A stretch of DNA of 64,000 bases from Pleurotus ostreatus/Saccharomyces cerevisiae fusant (taxonomy: Eukaryota > Opisthokonta): positions 52,260 to 116,259 of the forward strand of contig JAMQCK010000056.1 in NCBI GenBank assembly GCA_024196135.1. The letters are read 5' to 3'. The position numbers and the translations under genes were made by a program. Below, piece by piece: positions 1 to 11,557 of this stretch (the first letter of the stretch is position 1; every line of letters begins with the position of its first letter). The notes under the pieces were generated by a model, which saw only the letters and a program-made list of their open reading frames with translations, did no database searches and was not told the DNA's origin.

Positions 1-207
1 CTGCAGTCCACGCTTTCCAAGTACAACGTCAAGCCGATCGAGCCGCTGGGCGACAAGTTCGACCCGAACATGCACGAGGCGCTCTACCAGGCGCCGATAC
101 CTGGCAAGGAGCCCGGCACGGTCATCGACGTGCAGAAGACGGGGTACATGATCAAGGACCGCGTGCTCCGTGCTGCCCAGGTCGGTGTCGCGCAGGAGAC
201 GTCATGA
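1..207 (+). CDS. MGE1: Mitochondrial GrpE-like co-chaperone, C-terminal end only
   Basis: This is the 3' part of a gene that begins before the window, read in frame from base 1 to the TGA at 205-207. The 68 visible residues match the C-terminal beta domain of GrpE: KFDPNMHEAL, then a GTVIDVQKTGYMIKDRVLR stretch followed by AAQVGV. In known GrpE/Mge1 proteins this domain contacts the Hsp70 nucleotide-binding domain and releases ADP; in fungi the partner is the mitochondrial Hsp70 of the import motor. The presequence and coiled-coil dimer region lie outside the window. The stretch reads through without introns. Base 1 is internal to the gene, so length and start cannot be judged. Confidence 0.93.
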   Translation: MQSTLSKYNVKPIEPLGDKFDPNMHEALYQAPIPGKEPGTVIDVQKTGYMIKDRVLRAAQVGVAQETS

Positions 208-487
208 GCGGGTGGATTGACTTTGGCATGGTGACGAGGCGACACGAGTACGAGACGACTACACTACTACATGACGACGCTGTCCATAATTTCACGTACC
301 ACAACTCCCCGACCACTCACTAGGTCCTTGCTGACCAACACACGATGGGCATTCCATCTCGAAAATATGCATATTTGCTCTGCGCTGTCGCTGGGCGTCC
401 CTCATCATTGCGCTGAAAGGGACACAGCATGGTACATGAGGCTACGTGCTAAGGAGCAGCTGTCGTCTGAGGAGTAAGGGGAGGACG

Positions 488-1529
<1,042 letters not shown>

Positions 1530-2044
1530 GCTATTTCTGTGCTGTTGGAGCGAGCGTCAAGCGCGTTGAGTCCTGAGTGGGAGGTCGAAGCTTGCAAGCC
1601 CGATTGTTCTGTTCAAGTTCCAATGCCATTGGGCGCGCCGCGGCACGGCGCCATGTGAGAAGCACGTGCAGCCATGCGGTGCGTAAAGAGTTCAACTTCG
1701 AAGCATGTGCTTCTTGTCCCAGACCATCAACTTGCTGGACGAGCATGCTACCGAACACCCCTTTTGATTACTGCTCGTTTTTCCTTATGGCGCCCTCCTC
1801 CTTCTGAAAAACAAGGATACACACCCCTAAGTTTGACTCAGGACTGGGCGGACGATTCGCAAGTCATGACTCCCATGGAGTCACGACAGATGCTCGGCTC
1901 GAACAGCTCCAAGCTTTTCATCTCCGCCGCTCTACTGGCCTACACTCGATGTGACCTACTTAGTCCAGCTGGCGGAGGGGTTAAAAGGGCGGGGAAATAG
2001 ACCGGCAATGCCACCATCCTCCCTCGAGCTCTCCTCAAACCACC
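1530..2044. other. Divergent intergenic region between NAT9 and the acyltransferase gene
   Basis: About 515 bases separate the NAT9 start (minus strand) from the acyltransferase start (plus strand), so both promoters must lie here. Short open frames exist on both strands but show no family resemblance and no splice logic. No repeat or RNA gene was recognised. A GGTTAAAAGGG stretch near 1979-1989 is AT-richer and precedes the 2045 start, but I do not claim it as a TATA element. Confidence 0.5.
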
Positions 2045-2500
2045 ATGTTCGAGGACCGCATCCCTTTCGACCGGGGCGTCGCTCTACGATGGCTCCTTCC
2101 CATGTATGCAGTAACCTATGTGCAAGCTGTCCTCGTACAACTGCCGCGCACGCGCACGCCTCGTCTTGCGCTGCTGCCCATAGGCCTCTACGTCATGTAC
2201 CGATGCGCGCACATCGACTATACGGCGCATTTGGACGCCGAGCTGCGCCAGAGGATATTATTCCTGAATCTGCAGGCTGCGGTACGTCTGTTCTGCTCCT
2301 TATTCGGTTGCAATCGCGCGCTGAACGCTAAAGCAGACGAACACATTCGCCGTGGCTATGGTCTTCACCTGCTTTGCCGTCACAAGCAGGCCCTATAGGC
2401 CCATAGATCGCCCGAAGGACACTCATGAGCAAAAGCCTGCGCTCCATCGCACCTTGATCAACGCAGTGGATCTTTGCACCAATGCGCGAGGAATTGGCTG

Positions 2501-2517
2501 TGTCGGAAAAATCGGAT
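2501..2517 (+). repeat. Left terminal inverted repeat
   Basis: 17 bp, identical to the reverse complement of 3810-3826. The repeat begins directly after the glycine codon and two bases of the next codon of the interrupted acyltransferase. Confidence 0.93.
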
Positions 2518-3809
2518 TTCGCTAATTAGACATAGGGACCCATATTCGCCTAATTAGGTCGCGCGCGAACGCAAATTAGGCCCGCGTATGTCTGGTTAGG
2601 TGGCGATAGGTCCAATTATGCGCAGTTGGCAACTGCGCCTCCCCGAGCTCCTGGGCACGTACAGGACCTCAGAAAAACGCGGCAAGGTCGCAGAGTCTTG
2701 TAGAGTATGAATGCTGATGTGTTTTATCGAAAGATCGTGTTCAAATACATGTAGAGGAGTTCAGGCAGCTGAGCCAGGCCACAACTGACCGAACGCTGGC
2801 ACGAGAATCATATAGGTAGGAAAGAACCGATTTTGACGAAATGTAGCTGACAAAGTTACTACCACAGTGTCCCAATAGGACTTGAAGGATATCTCTGGAG
2901 ACTCTGGCCACCGCCAGTCGGACAACCTCTGAACTCGGGCCCAAGTTGCGTATGACAGCAGATTTGCTATACGGAAGTAGTGGAGAGCAAGCAAGCGATA
3001 GTTAGGTGGTTCGAAGCTGTGGGAGCCTCGGGACCAAGATGACCTGCGAACCACAGAGAACGAGGACGAGCTAGGTGGGTTCAGAGGACGCGAGATGCGG
3101 CGTGACACTGACAAGGCGTGGGGAGTCACATCGGAATGTGCCGACCCTGTATTTATTAGTCAGCCTCGGGGAGATGACGTTTCTTCACCAACCACCATCG
3201 TCCTCCCCCGTTTCCCGTCCTCGGCTAACCTCGTAGTCCCAGTGTCATCTCGTCAACTCAAAGGTTCGTCTTAAAGATCTTCGAGCACAAGTGGAAAGCG
3301 AGGGTTGCCTTCATCTGGTTGACTGGTGCGTACACAATCCGACAGCGTCGTCGCAGTGCTGACCGTACCTCATCTGCAGCTACGCATGGTCCACTAGCGC
3401 TCTCTGCCAAGCTGTTGGTGAGTAAACGTGTCCTTGAGACCCAATGCCCACCGTGCTGACCGTCTTCATCAGTCCAGTCATCAACGCCCCGCGATGCAGA
3501 AGTACCCCGTACATTCATCTAAGTACATCAGCTTCGCTATCGTAGATTTCATGATGTGGAATATACTTGCTCTCATTATGCCTCTGATAATACCTGTGTG
3601 CGTTGTAGGCGTGGAACGGGGTCGCAGCGCCCCGTCCTACCATATTTTTTTGGGCCCCGCGGGCTGCCTGCCTAAGTAGGTCCTATTAGGGGCCATTAGG
3701 TCCTGCTACGCCTAACTATGATAATCGACCTAATTATGCATTAGCTCCACGTAAGTAGGTACCGCGGACCTAATGGCCTAACATGACCTAACATGCCCCA
3801 ACTCGCCAC

Positions 3810-3826
3810 ATCCGATTTTTCCGACA
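3810..3826 (-). repeat. Right terminal inverted repeat
   Basis: 17 bp, the perfect inverse of 2501-2517. The host gene resumes at 3827 with the duplicated TG. Confidence 0.93.
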
Positions 3827-4615
3827 TGGGATTGGGACGTAACCTTACGCCACACTGAAGGAAGGTGGCAGATGATCAAGAAGTCTGCCGTCTCCTTTCT
3901 GACCCACACCATGCTCGTTGACCCCACCATTATCATCATGCACACTCTCAATCCAGCGCTGAAGGATCCCTCGGGCGCCTCGATGTATATGCCAGCTGCC
4001 GACGGCCTTCTCTCGTCTATCATTGCGCACATTTCGCCCGCTATTATCACTATCTGCATGGGCCTCAATATCTACGCCGCCTCCGTCTACGGCTACGACT
4101 TCATTCGCATACTCGCGCTACTCGCCGGTGATGATCCCGCGCGATGGCCACCGTTGTTCGATAAACCATGGAGGGCGACATCGTTGCACGATCTGTGGGC
4201 CAAGCGGTGGCACCAGTGGTTCCGGCATAGCTTCTCGGTCCTAGGGGCGACGCCAGCGCGCGCCGTAGGTAATAGGCTAGGCGGAAGGACTGTTGGTCGC
4301 CTCGCGGGTTTGCTAGGTGGCTTCGCAGTATCCGTTATTCTGCACACTGTCGGGCTCTGGGGGTTGGGACGCGGGGGAGACCCATACCGCGTAGGGGTGT
4401 TCTTCATGATGATGGCAGTGGGCATGATCGTCGAAGAGCTCTACCGGATGGTCACTGGGCGGCGCGTGAGCGGCATAGTAGGGTGGTTGTGGACGTGGGT
4501 ATGGATAATTGGGTGGGGGCAATTTCTTGTGGAGGCTTATGCTCGCAAGGGTTTGATTGGACAGCAATGGCTCCGGCTTTGGACTCCCCTTCTGCAAGGA
4601 TTAGGTTGGCTGTAA

Positions 4616-5009
4616 TACTGCATGCAAACATGTCTAGGTTCTCGTTGACGCCTTTCTACAGAGGCGGTTGTTATTTTGCCGATTGCCATTGAAGGCCCTT
4701 ATCAAGGCATGATAAGCAATGTAGGTCCGAAGACTCGGCCATCACCGCTCAGTCCGCCGCTCGCAGGGGCCAACAGGCTGACGCAAGAGTCCCTTCGCCG
4801 CGGACGACCACCATCCAACGTCAAATTTTGCCCCTATGCAGCGAGCAGGCCGGGAAGCTCGTTTCTGCTGACACAAAATTTCTCTTCCCAAACCTTCACG
4901 GCGACCTCGCATCGATGTACGTATCTCCTATTTCCTCTGCCGCTCACCTATATACTCAAGCGCTGTCTCTCCCCTCTTGTCAGACTGCCACCACCAGACC
5001 AGTGTCTTC
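4616..5009. other. Intergenic region upstream of the F-box gene
   Basis: 394 bases between the acyltransferase stop and the F-box start. The last ~60 bases are pyrimidine-rich (CTCTCCCCTCTTGTCAG near 4966-4982), as is common before fungal transcription starts. No gene, repeat or RNA was recognised. Confidence 0.5.
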
Positions 5010-6515
5010 ATGATGGAAGACGACCTTTGCAGAACCGTCAGAGGTCGCGCCGCCCGGCTGATACCACTCCTGCACGACACGGCGGAGGGCTATACGCATG
5101 GGGAGATGGAGCACTCGCAGGCGATGGTCAACCTCAGCGAGGGCCAGCTCGTCCGCGCACATCTGGCGGCGCACATCGCAGAGCTCACGCGCACGCTCGA
5201 CGCGCTCGACCTTGGCATCGCCACCTGCCGTACTGCGATCGTGCCCGTCAACAAGCTTCCGCCTGAGATTCTCGGCGAGGTCTTCGCTTGCGTGATACAC
5301 GAGGCGGCGTGCGCGACGGACGTGCGGCGAGGGCCGTGGCTGTTGTCCCACGTCTGTCACCGGTGGCGCGCACTAGCCCGCGACATGCCCGCACTGTGGA
5401 CCGTCGTGGACGTGGGGGACCATGCATTCTCGAGGCGAAACGCGCATAACCTCGTCAAAACATACCTGAAGAGGTCCGCAAAGCTGCTCGTGACCTGCAG
5501 CTTGTCCGCCTCACCTTCGCAGCCGGTCGCCGCGGTGGAGACATTGCTCAATGTGCTCCTCCTCTACAGCGCGCGTTGGCGGAGTGCGTGCTTCGCTCTG
5601 GACGCGATATGCTTCGACCGCCTTATGCCGCCGCCCAAGCCGGGATTTGCGGCGTTGGAGAGCGTCGAACTCCATCTCACGGGTAAGCCCGATTCCGCTG
5701 GTGCGCCCCCACTCGGGAATCCCCTCTTCGCAGCGGCGCCGCGCCTCCGGCGAGCGCTGGTATCGGGTACGCAGCATCGCGCATTTTCCTTTCCTTGGAA
5801 GCAGCTGGAATACTACGTTGGCCAGGTCGTTACCTATGACGGCCGCTGTGTCCTCCCCGAGATGCGTGCTCTACAACGCTGTAGTCCCTCCGTGCACGCT
5901 ACCCGACCTATTCCACAGCCAGCGACGCCTCATCTGCTGCCGTCCCTCACGAGGTTATGCGCGAATCACGGGACGATCATCGACGCTATCGCTACGCCTA
6001 TGCTCGCCGAGTGCGCTTTCGGTAGCGGCCCTCGGCTCGAGCAGATCTCAGCACTACTCCAGCGCTCGGCGTGCTCTTTACGCGTTCTGCGCCTCATCGA
6101 CAATCCGATACCTCTCGATGGCGTATTGAATCTGCTTCAGCTCTGCCCGGACTTGCGCGAACTGGCCATCGGCTGCATGTTGCGCGCAGACGTAGAGATA
6201 TACTGCGTCCTCACCGCACTCATGCCGCGCCAAGATGGAAGTTCGCTCGTCCCCGCACTAGAGCGTCTTGCCTTCAGCCCCTTTCAAAATAGCTTCAATT
6301 GTACTCCATACGTAGAGCTTGCTCGAAGTAGATCTCCCGCTGCTGGTGGACGATTGCTTGGTATCAGCATACTCTTGAGTCAATGTACGCTTGACAATGC
6401 GGACTCGTACGATGCCTTGCGAAGGGACGCACCCAATCTTGGTCTGCAGGAGGTTATCTTGGTGGAGGACTTTAGCGTCAGTGACGATGTAGTCAACTCA
6501 TGGCTGGATGTATAG
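5010..6515 (+). CDS. F-box-like domain protein
   Basis: A single long exon of 501 codons from the ATG at 5010 (MMEDDLCRTV; a second ATG follows at 5013). Residues ~35-80 form a helical, probably coiled segment (SEGQLVRAHLAAHIAELTRT). The F-box-like motif follows at ~85-140: VNKLPPEILGEVFACVI, then WLLSHVCHRWRALARDMPAL and W. The remaining ~360 residues contain irregular leucine-rich stretches (LRVLRLIDNPIPLDGVLNLL, CPDLRELAIG) typical of the substrate-binding half of Agaricomycete F-box proteins. By family knowledge such proteins join Skp1-Cul1 ubiquitin ligases as adaptors. The substrate is unknown, and the family is hugely expanded in mushrooms, so no individual role can be named. Confidence 0.85.
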   Translation: MMEDDLCRTVRGRAARLIPLLHDTAEGYTHGEMEHSQAMVNLSEGQLVRAHLAAHIAELTRTLDALDLGIATCRTAIVPVNKLPPEILGEVFACVIHEAACATDVRRGPWLLSHVCHRWRALARDMPALWTVVDVGDHAFSRRNAHNLVKTYLKRSAKLLVTCSLSASPSQPVAAVETLLNVLLLYSARWRSACFALDAICFDRLMPPPKPGFAALESVELHLTGKPDSAGAPPLGNPLFAAAPRLRRALVSGTQHRAFSFPWKQLEYYVGQVVTYDGRCVLPEMRALQRCSPSVHATRPIPQPATPHLLPSLTRLCANHGTIIDAIATPMLAECAFGSGPRLEQISALLQRSACSLRVLRLIDNPIPLDGVLNLLQLCPDLRELAIGCMLRADVEIYCVLTALMPRQDGSSLVPALERLAFSPFQNSFNCTPYVELARSRSPAAGGRLLGISILLSQCTLDNADSYDALRRDAPNLGLQEVILVEDFSVSDDVVNSWLDV

Positions 6516-6757
6516 TAGTGTACTGAGATTATAGAGCCAGGCTCTCCGCCGCGTTATCTATTTGCAAGACGTCGATTCGGATCCACCCCTTCACAAACTC
6601 ATAGTCCAAGTACTTGCCACTACTCAGACTATAGTGATAACGACCGCCAATTTTCCCGTCCTGAGTGAGCACAATGAAACCAGACATTCGTCATCCCGCG
6701 TAGGGCGTGAAAAACGTTAAGCGTTGATAACTATGTATAGACGAAGACATCGATTCA

Positions 6758-9008
6758 CTACCCGCCTTTCCTACTCCACGTCGTCCAGTCGAACTGCTTC
6801 TCCGGCTTTGACGAACCCTTGTCCTTCTTCTCCTTACTCTTCTCCTTCTTTACAACGTCTCTTGCCTTCGCCTTCGCCGCCTCCCTCAGATTCTTCGCTA
6901 TCTCATCTGGCGGAAACTCCGGGCGGGGGAGAGCTGATATCGGGGTCAGAGGCTTCGAGAGAGAGGTGTTCTTGGGTGGAGACGCGTCCATTGGCTTCGA
7001 CGGAGAGGGATGCGAGGAGGATGAAGATGAAGTCACAGGGCGCGATGAGGATGAGAGCTGAAGGCGCGATGAGGGCCCGCTTCCGCGCTTAGCAGCGAAT
7101 GGATTCGCCTTCTTGGTGACAGTTGATGTGGCTGGCGTGAACGAGGAGCTCGTGGCCGGCGTAAACGAGGAGCTCGTGGCTGGCGTGGACGAGGAGTTCG
7201 TGGCTCGCGTTTTGGCTGCAGGGCTCTGGAACGAGTTCGTGAGCCCAGCAGCCTCCGCCGGATCCAATCTCGGCCGCTTGCGCGAGACGAGGAAGTCCTG
7301 CGCCGCTTTGCTCACAGCGTCCTTGTTGGATGAGAGCAGGGCGGGATCAAGGCGCAGATCCTTGCGTGGCGTAGCGGTAGAGTGATTCAGTGGTCGCTCC
7401 ACCGATTTGGGCAAGGAGGAGTAGGGTGGTGGGGACCGATAGAGTGTGAAGCGAGCATCCTCGATACCAGGCCGTTGCTTGGCGGAGGCTTCAAGTCGAT
7501 ACCTGGCGTAGGCATGATATGATGAAGTGAAGGGATGCTGGCGCGAAGTTTGGGGACGAGTAGCGGGGACGCCGTAGAACTGCCGCGCTTTCAGGCGTGA
7601 CGCAAAATCGCGGGAGTCTTCAGCAACCTCGGGTGCATCGAGTAGGCTGGCGATGTCAGAGGGATAGCTATTGTCGGTCTTCGGTCCTATCTGATCCTTT
7701 TCATCCGCCTCGCCCGCGTCTGCGGCAGGCTCAGTGCATGTAGAGTCTACCAGCTGATCCGTAGCCTCGGGCGCGTCGTCTCCTCTAGAGGAAGTTATCC
7801 CAATGATCCCAACGTTGGCTTTGTCTTGCAACTCGTCAGCAGTGCACAGTGGTTGCGAAGCAGGATATCGCTCCTGCGCGACAGAGAGCGTGTAAACATT
7901 CGTCGAAGAGTACAGCTCAGCCTGCGCCTTCCGCAGTTTCGCGAGAATAAGATCATGTGGTGTCGGGTGGAAGAGCCTCGCGTTGCTGCATTGGCTGAAC
8001 GGGAATGCGCCGTTTTTGGGCAGCCTGCCGGAGCATGCCGTATCGCGGATGTCTATATGAACACGTCAGGCTTAGTAGGAGGAGGAAAGCCATTCAAAAG
8101 GAAGCACCTATAACACTCAAGAAAGGAAAGAGCCCAAGATACCCAAGCACGTCGTCGTCGACCGCTCTACATCCGCGAAGAGACAGAGCACGTAGTGCTC
8201 TCGGGCCCTCATGTCCGTCAGTGGCGCTGGTACGCGGTCGGAGCAGCTTCACACCGAGCGCAGATATCCTCGTCTTGCTAATGTCCAGCGCAGCCAGATG
8301 GCGCAGCTCGAACAACTTCTGAATCGTCCCATCCGTGAGATTTGGACTCCCGGACAAATCCAGTATGACGACCAGACTGAAGCGCTCCGTGCACTCGACG
8401 CGCTGCAGTAGCGGCAAGTGCTTATCGTTCAGCGCAAGGAAGTAGGTGGAGAATACCGACGGCAGCCCATCGAAAAGCTGCACGATGACAGCCCAAAGTC
8501 GTGGGTCGAGCGCATTGTAGTCGAGCGTGTTGTCAAAGTACGAATAGGATGGGATTAGGGTACGGAGGATGTCGGGGTCGCCTTCGGTTTCTGGTGGTAC
8601 ATATGGCAGAGATACGCGTCCTGCGTATTCTGGATAGTCGACCAGGCGGCGAATGCAGAAGTAGGCAAGGCTGGGTACATGAGTCCAAGGAAGCGTCTGA
8701 GCGCGTTCGTATGGCCCAGGAGTGGCATGGCTCGGGGCATTCCTTGGCGCGCCATCATTGGAGAGCGGTTGTAGGATAATAGGCGCCATCCCAAGATCCT
8801 GCGCCAGATGATCGCAGAGGCAATGGTGGTCCGGGAGAAGGCGCGAGCGTGGGACAATCATCACCTGCCTTTCGCATGTTGAACTTGCCACGTGACCGCG
8901 TTTCGCTGTGGCGGCGCCAACAAACCAGTGCGGCAATGCGTTCCAGAGAGAAAAGTTGTCAAATATTCTGTCCACTATGCATTCCATCCAGAGAAAGCGT
9001 GTATACAT
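6758..9008 (-). CDS. Leucine-rich-repeat protein with a long low-complexity C-terminal tail
   Basis: Two exons, 9008-8108 and 8052-6758, join in frame across a 55-nt GT-AG intron (731 residues). The ATG at 9008 (MYTRFLWMECI) is the best start I see, but an undetected intron near the N-terminus is possible. The first ~300 residues end in LRR-type units: VILDLSGSPNLTDGTIQKL, LRHLAALDISKTRISALGV, LRALSLRGCRAVDDDVLGYL. After the intron comes a conserved-looking HPTPHDLILAKLRKAQAELY segment, then ~350 residues rich in Ser, Thr, Pro and Lys. These include a three-fold 8-residue repeat (TPATSSSF) and a basic helical end finishing KQFDWTTWSRKGG. It may be a scaffold or adaptor, but I do not recognise a named family. 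Confidence 0.75.
7134..7205 (-). repeat. Coding minisatellite, three 24-bp units
   Basis: Three tandem 24-bp units (GGCGTGAACGAGGAGCTCGT and close variants, written on the plus strand) lie inside the second exon of the LRR-protein gene. They encode the repeated TPATSSSF octapeptide. Units differ by a few substitutions only. Confidence 0.8.
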
Positions 9009-9094
9009 TCTCCGTGGCACCAGTGCCACGATTATTCAGACTAGCCGTGCTATGCCCGTCCGCGTACTGCCCTCCTATCCCACACCTACTGCCC

Positions 9095-11293
9095 CTACCT
9101 CCCCGCCTGACTTAACACATCAATCACCACCTCCTCCTGCTGCGCTAGCCACAGCCCGAACGCCGGCGTCTTCAGCCACCGCTCGTAAAACTCAACCCGC
9201 TTCCCGCTCGACCGGAACGGCAGCGTCGTCCCGTGCGCCTTGAGCGAGGCGAAGAAGTGGGTGGTGTTGAAGGGTTTGAGGCGGAGTGGAGGTGGTGGGT
9301 GGTGGTTAACGCTCGATGGCCGTGGATTTGAGACCGGGTCTGAAGGCAATGGGGTATATGAAGGGTGTGGGTTTGAGGAGGTGGATGATGCTGAGGACGC
9401 ATGGCCGCTTGACGGCGTGCTCCATCCTGACTGTGCGCTTGCGACCTCTGCAGGTGTAGGGATAAGGCTGTTGAGGTATCGTGATAGAGGCAGCAACAGC
9501 TCTGTCGTGCGTGTGCAGAAGTGGCGGCGGAGTAATAAAGAGGCTTGCAGTACTGCACGAAAGGATCAGAAATGGACAAACCCGCTGCTTGAGATGAACA
9601 TACAATTCACTTCCCCTCCCTTCTCGCAAGCAGTCTCGAGTTGCTTCAGCAGCGACCGGTCCTTCGAGACATAGCGCTTATGCGTCTTCGTCTTCCAACC
9701 CGGCCGAGGTCCAGCTGTAGCTTGCGCTATCCCCGCAGAACCGCCCCTCGAAGGGTGCATCGCTATGGAGTTACGCTCGGACGCTCGCTTCCTGGAAACA
9801 CGTCAAACGATGTTTCCACAGTGAAAATGACGATCACATACCCTAAACTAAGGATATGTGGCCAGTGCGCGCACGAACGTTCGAAGAACGGGTTCGTAAC
9901 GCCGAGGAGCAAACCAGATTTTGGTGGCAGCTTGTTGACGAGTGCGAGATGGTCGCGGTCGTGGATCGTGAAGTAGGGTCGTATGTCTCCAGCTAGTGGA
10001 ATCTGTTCTCACGTCAGTGAACACAGAGGTGCGGCCGAATCAGCGGCACTCACCGGCCTCATCAAGTCTCGTAGCCACCATACTGCTTGACTTGTCTCCG
10101 CAGGCGACGAGCCAAATAGCAATATCGGTTCGTTGAGCACCAAACACTCCCATATCGACCAAATATGCGGTAACGACGCCTCGAAAAGCAAGATCGCAGG
10201 TGGCAATAACAACGCAGCCGTCGCGGGTATCAGAGTCTGCAACGACGCGTTCACCAGCCTCTCCGCGACAGAGGGATCAAGGGCCTGCTGCTCGTCGATG
10301 GTGCGGGGTATCTGGGCTGTGATGACGTTCCCGAGGAAGCCGAGCTCGACGGTGGAGCCTGGTGTCGGTGGGGGCCATGTGGCGATGTTGTGGCACGCGC
10401 TTTCGAGCATGGGGACGCCGTGCTCTTCGTAGAGGGGTCCTAGGAGGGACATGACGGCGGAGAAAAGGGCGGGATATTGGTGGTGGGTGAGGATGACGAC
10501 GGATCGCTGGAGCGCGTAAGTCGGGATCCACCATACAGACGACGCGCACGCACCTGCTGATACCCCCGCTTGATGCTCGCGTCCTTCCTTTGGCTGAAGT
10601 GCGCAAACCCATAGATAAACCCATCGATCGTAGGCGGCCGCTTCTCATTGCCTATCGCCTCGTCCTCGCGTATGCGGAAGGAGTGCGCTTGCGCGCCCTG
10701 CTCGAATTGTGCCGAGTCCGGGAAGGAGGAGAACGCGCTATGGAGGACTGAGCGACTTCAGACGACATCCGGGGGCGGGGGAGCGGGGACTAACATGTTC
10801 TCGATCTCGTCTGGGTAGAGGAAAAGCGGCGGGTAGATGCCGTCGACGACGGGGCCGTGGTCGATGTCGAAGTTGACTGTGTGATGGGAGGGATGTCAGC
10901 GATGGGGTTTGCAGGCTAGGGACGTTAGAAGGAGTACGCACCGACAGCGATGCCAAGTATCCACCTGCGCATCTTGTCCGCGACGGTCGTATCCACAGAA
11001 AGCGAGTCCAAGATCGACGGCCGGCGTGACCTCACCGACGCCGTCCGCGGCAGCGTCTGCGATCGCGAAAGGGACGACTTCCTTGCCCCCAACAGCAAAC
11101 TCGGTGACGAAGGCGACCCCCACCCCAAGCTCGCCCTCTTCGAATGCTGCCGCGCGCCCTTCACCGGCGTGGCGTCCGGCACCAGCGCGGACGCGACGTT
11201 CGTCAGGGAGAAGCTCGTGCGGACGGTGCCCACGTCGATCTCATCGTCGTCCCAGATGTCATCGAGGCGGAGGTCGGCCTTGGGTTTGGGCAT
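9095..11293 (-). CDS. DENN domain protein of the DENND6 (FAM116/AFI-like) type
   Basis: At least seven exons. The in-frame ones I joined are 11293-10942, 10876-10795, 10737-10554, 10506-10054 and one starting at 10002; two or more follow, ending with the stop at 9095. The N-terminus (MPKPKADLRLDDIWDDDEID) is low complexity. The DENN core then reads VNFDIDHGPVVDGIYPP, FSSFPDSAQFEQGAQAHSFR, GFIYGFAHFSQRKDASIKRG, YQQRSVVILTHHQYPALFS, LESACHNIATWPPPTPGS, LVLNEPILLFGSSPAETSQA, IRPYFTIHD, KRYVSKDRSLLKQLE and LLLRRHFCTRTTELLLPLSR. This order matches human DENND6A/B, which are guanine-nucleotide exchange factors (for Rab14 in the human case) acting in endosomal recycling. The Rab partner in this fungus is inferred, not shown. 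Confidence 0.85.
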
Positions 11294-11557
11294 ACTCTAA
11301 CAGGGAAGTAGTGAGAGGAGGAGGAGAGGAGAGGGAGCCGCCTCCTGGTCGCCCGTCGCCTGGTTCCGGGCATTTGGAAGGCACGAGGGTCCGGTCAGGC
11401 GCTTCTTTCGCAGGTTCTCACGCGGTGTCTGGATCGACGCGCCTCGGTCGCGTCCGAAGTGCGGAAAGTGGGCAGACAAGGTAGTAGAGATTTACACGTG
11501 GCCCTAGTTGTGCTTCTACAGGGAAAAAAACAAGTCTAAGAAGCACCTACACCGCCT

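Larger units (their letters stand above)
2501..3826. mobile_element. 1326-bp non-autonomous DNA transposon with 17-bp terminal inverted repeats
   Basis: The ends are perfect inverted repeats: TGTCGGAAAAATCGGAT at 2501-2517 and its reverse complement at 3810-3826. A TG dinucleotide flanks each side (2499-2500 and 3827-3828), consistent with a 2-bp target-site duplication. Both subterminal regions carry many short TTAGG/CTAATTAG motifs, oriented the same way relative to their terminus, as expected of transposase-binding repeats. A perfect 9-bp stem hairpin (GCGCAGTTG / CAACTGCGC) lies near 2620. The interior encodes no recognisable transposase. A minus-strand frame at 2761-3129 is open for 122 codons without known motifs and may be captured host DNA. 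Superfamily is not certain; CACTA/Plavaka-like elements are candidates because some fungal members have short target duplications. Confidence 0.85.
2045..4615 (+). pseudogene. Wax-synthase-like (MBOAT_2) membrane acyltransferase, interrupted by a transposon
   Basis: Exon 1 is 2045-2281 and exon 2 starts at 2337 after a 55-nt GT-AG intron. The frame runs to 2500 (ending NARGIG), where a 1326-bp element begins. It resumes right after the element, and removing the element plus one 2-bp duplication gives an in-frame GWDWDV join. It then stays open to the stop at 4613-4615. The product resembles fungal MBOAT_2/wax-synthase proteins: several hydrophobic segments, RGIGW, PLFDKPWRATSLHDLWAKRW followed by HQWF, and a late hydrophobic C-terminus. 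Such proteins are predicted acyl- or acetyltransferases of lipids or terpenoids at the ER. Apart from the insertion I see no frameshift or stop, so the break looks recent or is allelic. As it stands the reading frame ends at a TAA about 20 bases into the element. Confidence 0.85.

Noticed and set aside
2045..2560. Treating the acyltransferase as a short complete protein ending at the TAA near 2521
   Set aside because: The conserved family regions resume in frame after 3826 and the intervening DNA has inverted terminal repeats, so this is an interrupted gene.
2501..3826. The insertion as a long spliceosomal intron
   Set aside because: It begins TGTCGG and ends CCGACA with flanking TG duplication. 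No GT...AG pair fits the protein junction.
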